Of a stretch of DNA of 62,772 bases, positions 58,773 through 62,772 are shown piece by piece. Both the position numbers and the translations under genes were made by a program. Each line of letters starts with the position of its first letter. Positions within the stretch are counted from its first letter, which is position 1. Origin of the DNA: an uncultured Christensenella sp. (GTDB lineage: Bacteria > Bacillota > Clostridia > Christensenellales > Borkfalkiaceae); NCBI GenBank assembly GCA_910586035.1, contig CAJUHT010000006.1:1-62772 (forward strand), in the 5' to 3' direction. Under the pieces are notes generated by a model, which made no database searches, was not told the origin of the DNA, and saw only the letters and a list, made by a program, of their open reading frames with translations.

Positions 58773-58805
58773 AACGCTCTCGAACGAAATGTTCGAGAGC
58801 GTTTT
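58773..58805. terminator. Terminator hairpin
   Basis: AACGCTCTCGAAC / GTTCGAGAGCGTT, 13-bp stem, loop GAAAT, followed by TTAC; between convergent carbamoyltransferase and MBL hydrolase genes. Confidence 0.8.
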
Positions 58806-58837
58806 ACTACAAACTATTTAGAAAGATAAATTGAAAT

Positions 58838-59602
58838 TTATTTGTGTTTTAGAGCGTGCAATTTTATGTTTTCGACAAATCCGATATTCCTTTTTAGAAT
58901 TTGAACATTAAACGGTTTTCCGTGCCCCGAAAAAATTTTGGTAGGCTGTAATGTAATAATCTTTTGCCACGACTGCAAAAATGCTACCTTATCTTCCGCC
59001 CAAATCGTTATGTTATGTTTGCTTGGAAATCCGTTCATTGCCGCATCACCGCAAAACAGATAGCCATTATTCAAAAGCAACGAAATAGAATCAGAAGTAT
59101 GTCCTGCTGTTTCTACGATTTTGCCGTTTAGCTCTTGTTCCAAATAAGCCCTATTGTCATTTGATATAATGATTAGCCTACTTTCATATTCGGCTTGTAT
59201 AGGCGGAAATTTGTGCTGTCCCATCCCGAACAACTTCATCACATTGCAAAATGCAAGTGCAATTTTACTTGTACAACCGCCGACAAAAGAGTTTTGCCCT
59301 TTGCGTAAAGTGTCAATCCCTTTATCGCTCATAATGACTTTCACTTCTTGATTATCGAACAAAAGCTGATTTATAAATCCGGCGTGGTCGTCGTGTGCGT
59401 GTGTCATAAAGCAATATTTAATTTGATTGATTTTAATATTATTTGCTTTCAGTTTCTTTTTGAAATTCCTATAACTATTTTCATAGCCTGTATCTATAAT
59501 GACATATCCGTTATCAATTCGGTACCCCCAACAGTTTACAATTCTATTTCCGAAGTTCAAAACATCGGATTTTATTGTTTCATTATATTCGCTATCAATC
59601 AT
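58838..59602 (-). CDS. Metallo-beta-lactamase-fold hydrolase, AT-rich
   Basis: 254 residues. The metal-binding motif THAHDDHAG (about 68-76), a later His in TAGHTSDSISLLL and Asp in FCGDAAMNG, and a final GHGKPF give the complete MBL set. The family includes many thioesterases, glyoxalases and lactonases; the substrate is unknown. GC content is well below the neighbours and codon use differs, suggesting transfer. Ribosome site AAGGATAC. It lies alone between a terminator and a palindrome-containing gap. Confidence 0.88.
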   Translation of the reverse strand: MIDSEYNETIKSDVLNFGNRIVNCWGYRIDNGYVIIDTGYENSYRNFKKKLKANNIKINQIKYCFMTHAHDDHAGFINQLLFDNQEVKVIMSDKGIDTLRKGQNSFVGGCTSKIALAFCNVMKLFGMGQHKFPPIQAEYESRLIIISNDNRAYLEQELNGKIVETAGHTSDSISLLLNNGYLFCGDAAMNGFPSKHNITIWAEDKVAFLQSWQKIITLQPTKIFSGHGKPFNVQILKRNIGFVENIKLHALKHK

Positions 59603-59710
59603 AGTATCCTTACGCTAAATTACTGTTTATCGTATCATCATTATATCACGAAAAATGAAAGAACGCAACCTATTGAATTTTGCGGGAAATATAAAACATA
59701 TCTATATCTC

Positions 59711-59732
59711 ACTAGGCTACGAGTAGCCTAGT
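59711..59732. repeat. Perfect 10-bp inverted repeat
   Basis: ACTAGGCTAC, a GA spacer, then GTAGCCTAGT. It lies at the upstream edge of the AT-rich MBL gene and could be a hairpin, protein-binding site or junction of inserted DNA. No T-run follows. Confidence 0.5.
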
Positions 59733-59848
59733 TCGTCCACGAAAAAAAGTACAGAAAAGGCACAGCTTAACGCTATGCCTAAATCTTTTTATTTGCGTTT
59801 TATTAAATTCCCTATGCGAATTACCGTAACGGGAAGCCCTTTTTGTAT

Positions 59849-60649
59849 TTATCTTTCTGTCTTAATAATTTCCACAACGACTATTTCGGGGCGGTTGAAA
59901 AGCCTTAGCGGGCACTGCGAATTGCCCAGCCCGCGCGATATTACCTGCCGCATATTGCCGCACGAATGAACTCCCGAGGTATATTTTGGGAACAGCCCCT
60001 GCCCCGGCGAATACACGCCTATTTTAGTAAACGGTATGCGCCACTGCCCGCCGTGCGCGTGCCCGCACAAAGTTAAATCGTACCCCGCCAGCGCGTAACG
60101 GTCTATATACTGCGGCAGATGCGCCAACAGCAGTTTAAAGCCCTCCCCTTCGGCAAGCCCGAAAAATTTACCCGCCTTTATGTGGGCGCAGTTTACGCCC
60201 GCGACAGTTATGCCGAACGCGGCGAGCGTTTCGTCGTCCAATACCACCGCGCCCGCGTCGATTAGCCGCTCTTTGAATTGCTTGTACTTCGTACTGCGCA
60301 TTTCGTGGTTTCCGCTTACGTAATACACGGGCGCAACCGCGGCAAGCGCGCTTACCGCTTCTAAGGCAACCTGCATATCGCGCGGGCGGTACTTGTGGAT
60401 AATATCGCCCGTAATCGCTATAAAATCGGGCTTTATCGCCCTAATCTTTTTAACGAGGCGGGCGTTGGCTTTGCCGAAGCGTTTGCCGTGCAAATCGGAA
60501 AGATGCACAATTTTAACCCCGCTTTCGGGGGCTTTGGCGCTATCTATTTTATACTTTGAAATTTTAATGCAGTTGTTGGAAAACAGGATAAACGCCGCGA
60601 ACAAAAGCGCGCAACCTGCGCAAATCAACGCGATATATACGGGGAGCAT
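59849..60649 (-). CDS. Calcineurin-like metallophosphoesterase (YaeI-type)
   Basis: 266 residues. N-terminal membrane helix (about 4-24), then the five metallophosphatase blocks: HLSDLHGKRFG (48-58), TGDII (about 79-83), GNHEMRS (about 117-123), LAHLPQY and GHAHGGQWRIP. The fold and membrane anchor resemble the YaeI/lipid-diphosphate-type phosphodiesterases. The substrate is probably a lipid or nucleotide phosphodiester. Its ATG overlaps the trmB stop region with no ribosome site, so translation depends on trmB. Confidence 0.9.
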   Translation of the reverse strand: MLPVYIALICAGCALLFAAFILFSNNCIKISKYKIDSAKAPESGVKIVHLSDLHGKRFGKANARLVKKIRAIKPDFIAITGDIIHKYRPRDMQVALEAVSALAAVAPVYYVSGNHEMRSTKYKQFKERLIDAGAVVLDDETLAAFGITVAGVNCAHIKAGKFFGLAEGEGFKLLLAHLPQYIDRYALAGYDLTLCGHAHGGQWRIPFTKIGVYSPGQGLFPKYTSGVHSCGNMRQVISRGLGNSQCPLRLFNRPEIVVVEIIKTER

Positions 60650-61318
60650 TTAAGTTTCGGCTATAATCCTGTAAATATTTTTGCCCATATCGGCAAACCT
60701 CTTTTCGTGTTCGGTTACTATATTTTCGCAGTCGCGCAGGGCGTGCAAATCTTCGCACTTTTCTAAAATTTTATATCCGCACTCGGCGTAGCTTTCCAGT
60801 GAAAAGCGGTAAAAATCGCCGTCGTCCGTCTTTTGAATTATCCTGCCGCCTGCGCGCAGGAGCTTTTTGTATTCCTCTAAAAATTTAGGGTGGGTAAGCC
60901 GCTGTTTAGCGTAGCCCAGCTTGGGCAACGGATTGGAAAAATTGAGATAAATAAGCTCGACCGCGCCCTCGCTTACGTACCGCGGCAACACCTCCGCCGC
61001 GCTGTTTATAAAGTGAACGTTTTTAAGCCCCTCGTTTAAAGCTCTTTCCACCGCCTCAATAAGCACGTTAGAAATTTTTTCCACGGCGATAAAATTTACG
61101 TCGGGGTTGCGCGCGGCAAGCTCGCACACGAATTTGCCCTTGCCGCAACCTATTTCGAGGCGGACAGGGTTGTCGTTGCCGAAAATTTGCTCAAAATCGA
61201 GCGTTTCGCGCTGGGCGGCGGCGCGCTTCATATTCTTATCCGCCAAGTCGGCAATAGTCAGTATTTTGCCGCAGGCTGCAAGTCTTTCGTCCAAGTGTGA
61301 TTTTCTGTGCATTCTCAT
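60650..61318 (-). CDS. trmB: tRNA (guanine-N7)-methyltransferase
   Basis: 222 residues. Modifies G46 in the tRNA variable loop using SAM. SAM-binding motif RLEIGCGKGKFVCELA (about 53-69), IAVEKISNVLIEAVE, INSAAEVLPRYV, LIYLNFSNPLPK and KTDDGDFYRFSLE are family signatures. No ribosome site; TAAAAT lies seven bases before the ATG with TTGCGG 18 bases further up, so the transcript is nearly leaderless. The phosphodiesterase gene follows directly. Confidence 0.95.
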   Translation of the reverse strand: MRMHRKSHLDERLAACGKILTIADLADKNMKRAAAQRETLDFEQIFGNDNPVRLEIGCGKGKFVCELAARNPDVNFIAVEKISNVLIEAVERALNEGLKNVHFINSAAEVLPRYVSEGAVELIYLNFSNPLPKLGYAKQRLTHPKFLEEYKKLLRAGGRIIQKTDDGDFYRFSLESYAECGYKILEKCEDLHALRDCENIVTEHEKRFADMGKNIYRIIAET

Positions 61319-61522
61319 ATCAAAAATTTTACCACAACCACCCCTGTGCCCGCAAGTGAAATGCGCACGTGTTAATTTTATTTTTATTCTCCGTCCGCGC
61401 GTTTTATACCCGCCTTTTTAAGTTACCTATAACCGTCGGGTGAAAATAATTTTAATCGCGGGCGCCGCCGCGCTTTTTATTGCGTCGGATACTTTGGCGG
61501 GGCGCGCCTGAAAAGGAGAAAA

Positions 61523-62071
61523 ATGACGGTTATACAAATTATAGACACCTTTACGTTTTACGGTTTGGACATATTCGCCCTTGCCGCGGTAACCTGCGCC
61601 TTAGTGCAGATATTAAAGCTTACGCTGTTTAAAAAGTGCAAAAAAAAGCTTGTAACGCTTGCGCCGTTTATAATCGGCTCGATACTGTACGCAGGCTACG
61701 CCGCGCTTGTAAACCTGAGCTTTGTATTTGTGGCGAAAAACTACGTAAGCGTTTTGGAGCACGGCTTTTCGGTAGGCGCGCTGTCCACGCTTATGTACGT
61801 ATGGTACGAGCAATTCCTGCGCGACGGCAAGGCGACTAACGCGACCGAGGGGGTTATAGCAACGCTTATTGAGGGCTATGTTCCCAACGAAGCGGTGGAA
61901 AAAACCGCCGCGGAAATCGCCAACGCGATAGAGAGGGACGTAACGGGCGACGGAGCAAAAAAGACGGCGGATATTCTTGCCGCCATACGCGCCGACGACG
62001 TTACCGACGGCGACGTTAAAACGCTTGCGCGCCTTATTATAGAAACGCTTGCGCATATGCACACCCTTTAA
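61523..62071 (+). CDS. Small membrane protein with helical tail (holin-like topology)
   Basis: 182 residues. Three hydrophobic helices within the first ~100 residues (about 10-34, 45-70, 80-95), separated by a basic KKCKKKL loop, then a soluble helical tail with repeated charged segments (ANAIERDVTGDGAKKTADILAAIRADDVTDGDVKTLARLI in content). The membrane part resembles phage holins in topology only. Ribosome site AAAAGGAG. No neighbouring lysis gene, so the phage link is weak. Confidence 0.6.
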   Translation: MTVIQIIDTFTFYGLDIFALAAVTCALVQILKLTLFKKCKKKLVTLAPFIIGSILYAGYAALVNLSFVFVAKNYVSVLEHGFSVGALSTLMYVWYEQFLRDGKATNATEGVIATLIEGYVPNEAVEKTAAEIANAIERDVTGDGAKKTADILAAIRADDVTDGDVKTLARLIIETLAHMHTL

Positions 62072-62089
62072 AAAAAGCCGTAAAACACG

Positions 62090-62113
62090 GGGGCGCGGAT
62101 ACTTCCGCGCCCC
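62090..62113. terminator. Hairpin after the 61523 gene
   Basis: GGGGCGCGGA / TCCGCGCCCC, 10-bp stem with a TACT loop, then TTAAATTAT; shared by convergent genes. Confidence 0.75.
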
Positions 62114-62178
62114 TTAAATTATGCTTTAAGGCTCGATTGCCCCCTATATATGCCGCAACTATTTAGTTTTTTATAAAT

Positions 62179-62772
62179 TTAACCCGAAGATTTGAGCGAT
62201 ACGTTATAACTCACCGAAATATTGTCGTATATATTTTCGGCAAACCGTTCGTACTCGTTATAAAACTTTTTATACAGCATAGTGCGCAAACCTATAACGT
62301 CGCAACCGAGCGTGCGCGAGCTGTTAAACAGGTCCTCGAACATACCGCCGATTGTCTTTTCACCCTCTTTAAGCACCTCTTTATCCAGCCTTGCCTGTTG
62401 CCCCTTCTGTGGAGTATATCCGTTGCTTTCGTCCTGCACTTTTGCCGTAGCCTTAAACTTGAACTGCAAGACGGGCGCGCCGTTTTCCATCTTCAACCCC
62501 ACTTCACCCTTGCAATTTCTAAGCCCTAAAACGCGCATTTCTTCGCCCTCTCCGCTCTCCACAAACGCGTGCTTCACGTCGTTAAAAATCAAATTGAGCG
62601 CAAAGGTCTGCCTATCGTCGAGTATTCCCTTGCACGTTCCGCCCGCAAATACGGCGCACTTGTTGCAGGTCAGCTCGCTTTCTTCGCACTGCTGGCTCTG
62701 CGCGCCGCCTCCGCCGCCCGAGCCGCCGCCCGACTGTCCGCCGCCCGAACCGCCGCCTTCGCTCCCGCCGCC
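62179..62772 (-). CDS. Ger(x)C-family spore germination protein, C-terminal part (5-prime end beyond window)
   Basis: The frame is open to the right edge (197 visible residues), so the N-terminus is missing. The C-terminal pattern AVFAGGTCKGILDDRQTFALNLIFNDVKHAFVES and DVIGLRTMLYKKFYNEYERFAENIYDNISVSYNVSLKSSG matches the C-terminal domain of GerAC/GerBC lipoproteins, which with GerA/GerB subunits form nutrient germinant receptors. Before it lies a Gly/Ser-rich linker (GGSEGGGSGGG) and a Cys-rich stretch (CEESELTCNKC), both unusual for the family. Together with spo0A this supports sporulation. Confidence 0.7.
   Translation of the reverse strand, partial: GGGSEGGGSGGGQSGGGSGGGGGAQSQQCEESELTCNKCAVFAGGTCKGILDDRQTFALNLIFNDVKHAFVESGEGEEMRVLGLRNCKGEVGLKMENGAPVLQFKFKATAKVQDESNGYTPQKGQQARLDKEVLKEGEKTIGGMFEDLFNSSRTLGCDVIGLRTMLYKKFYNEYERFAENIYDNISVSYNVSLKSSG

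Noticed and set aside
61523..62071. Prophage remnant around the holin-like protein
   Set aside because: No lysin, terminase or integrase nearby and composition matches the chromosome.
1..62772. CRISPR arrays, rRNA, IS elements
   Set aside because: No regularly spaced direct repeats, no rRNA signatures and no transposase genes were seen on either strand.

Overview
The window (62.8 kb, roughly half GC) looks like chromosome from a low-profile, spore-forming Clostridia-type Bacillota, probably an uncultured gut lineage. Evidence: a full-length Spo0A with an almost canonical DNA-binding domain, a Ger(x)C-like C-terminus at the right edge, the secG-rnr-smpB gene order, an HD-GYP response regulator, NPCBM and InlB-type surface modules, and many small XRE regulators. 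Housekeeping genes are compact, often convergent across bidirectional hairpin terminators, and use ATA for Ile freely. No IS element, prophage block, CRISPR array, rRNA or intact tRNA is visible.

Layout. 1-2.6 kb: 3-truncated secreted NPCBM/transglutaminase-like protein (minus). 2.6-3.5 kb: AT-rich decayed DNA with a stop-broken ORF and a tRNA-3-end-like string. 3.4-4.8 kb: TetR plus membrane protein cassette bounded by related terminator repeats. 4.8-7.6 kb: second TetR, DUF2461 protein, unknown and membrane proteins. 7.6-13 kb (minus): hybrid kinase, Hpt protein, HD-GYP response regulator, small membrane protein, Spo0A: a plausible phosphorelay hub linking c-di-GMP turnover to sporulation. 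13.2-18.1 kb: surface lipoprotein, gpmI, duplicated-domain membrane protein. 18.1-19.1 kb: hairpin-rich intergenic region and an AT-rich XRE module. 19.2-26 kb: EamA transporter, secG, rnr, smpB, metY, metA, second XRE module. 26.3-30.2 kb (minus): L-serine dehydratase, HtrA-like lipoprotein, UDP-sugar pyrophosphorylase. 30.3-34.4 kb: Zn-ribbon NUDIX, lemA, DUF2207, rplI (minus), DUF1540. 34.4-39 kb (minus): CvpA-like, glnS, fhs. 39.1-41.7 kb: glyS, lipoprotein, third XRE module. 41.7-45.7 kb (minus): membrane protein, ABC-F, PflX-type radical SAM. 45.7-49.3 kb: SAM riboswitch and metK, fourth XRE regulator, InlB-repeat lipoprotein. 49.4-57 kb (minus): ligA, pcrA, small protein, rpsU, ArsP_2-type permease, motif-degenerate ABC ATPase. 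57-62.8 kb: queH, unusual carbamoyltransferase, AT-rich MBL hydrolase, phosphodiesterase, trmB, small membrane protein, Ger(x)C.

How genes fit together. Methionine/SAM metabolism is represented three times: metA with Glu111 (predicting acetyl-CoA use), adjacent metY (O-acetylhomoserine sulfhydrylase type), and metK under a SAM-clan riboswitch with an intrinsic terminator. One-carbon supply is suggested by fhs and sdaA. Four small XRE regulators each face a divergent gene across palindromic operators. A recurring feature is that several genes without a Shine-Dalgarno sequence have a good -35/-10 promoter placed so that the predicted transcription start is at, or within a few bases of, the start codon, suggesting leaderless mRNAs.

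All calls come from reading the sequence and recalled family motifs; no database search was run.
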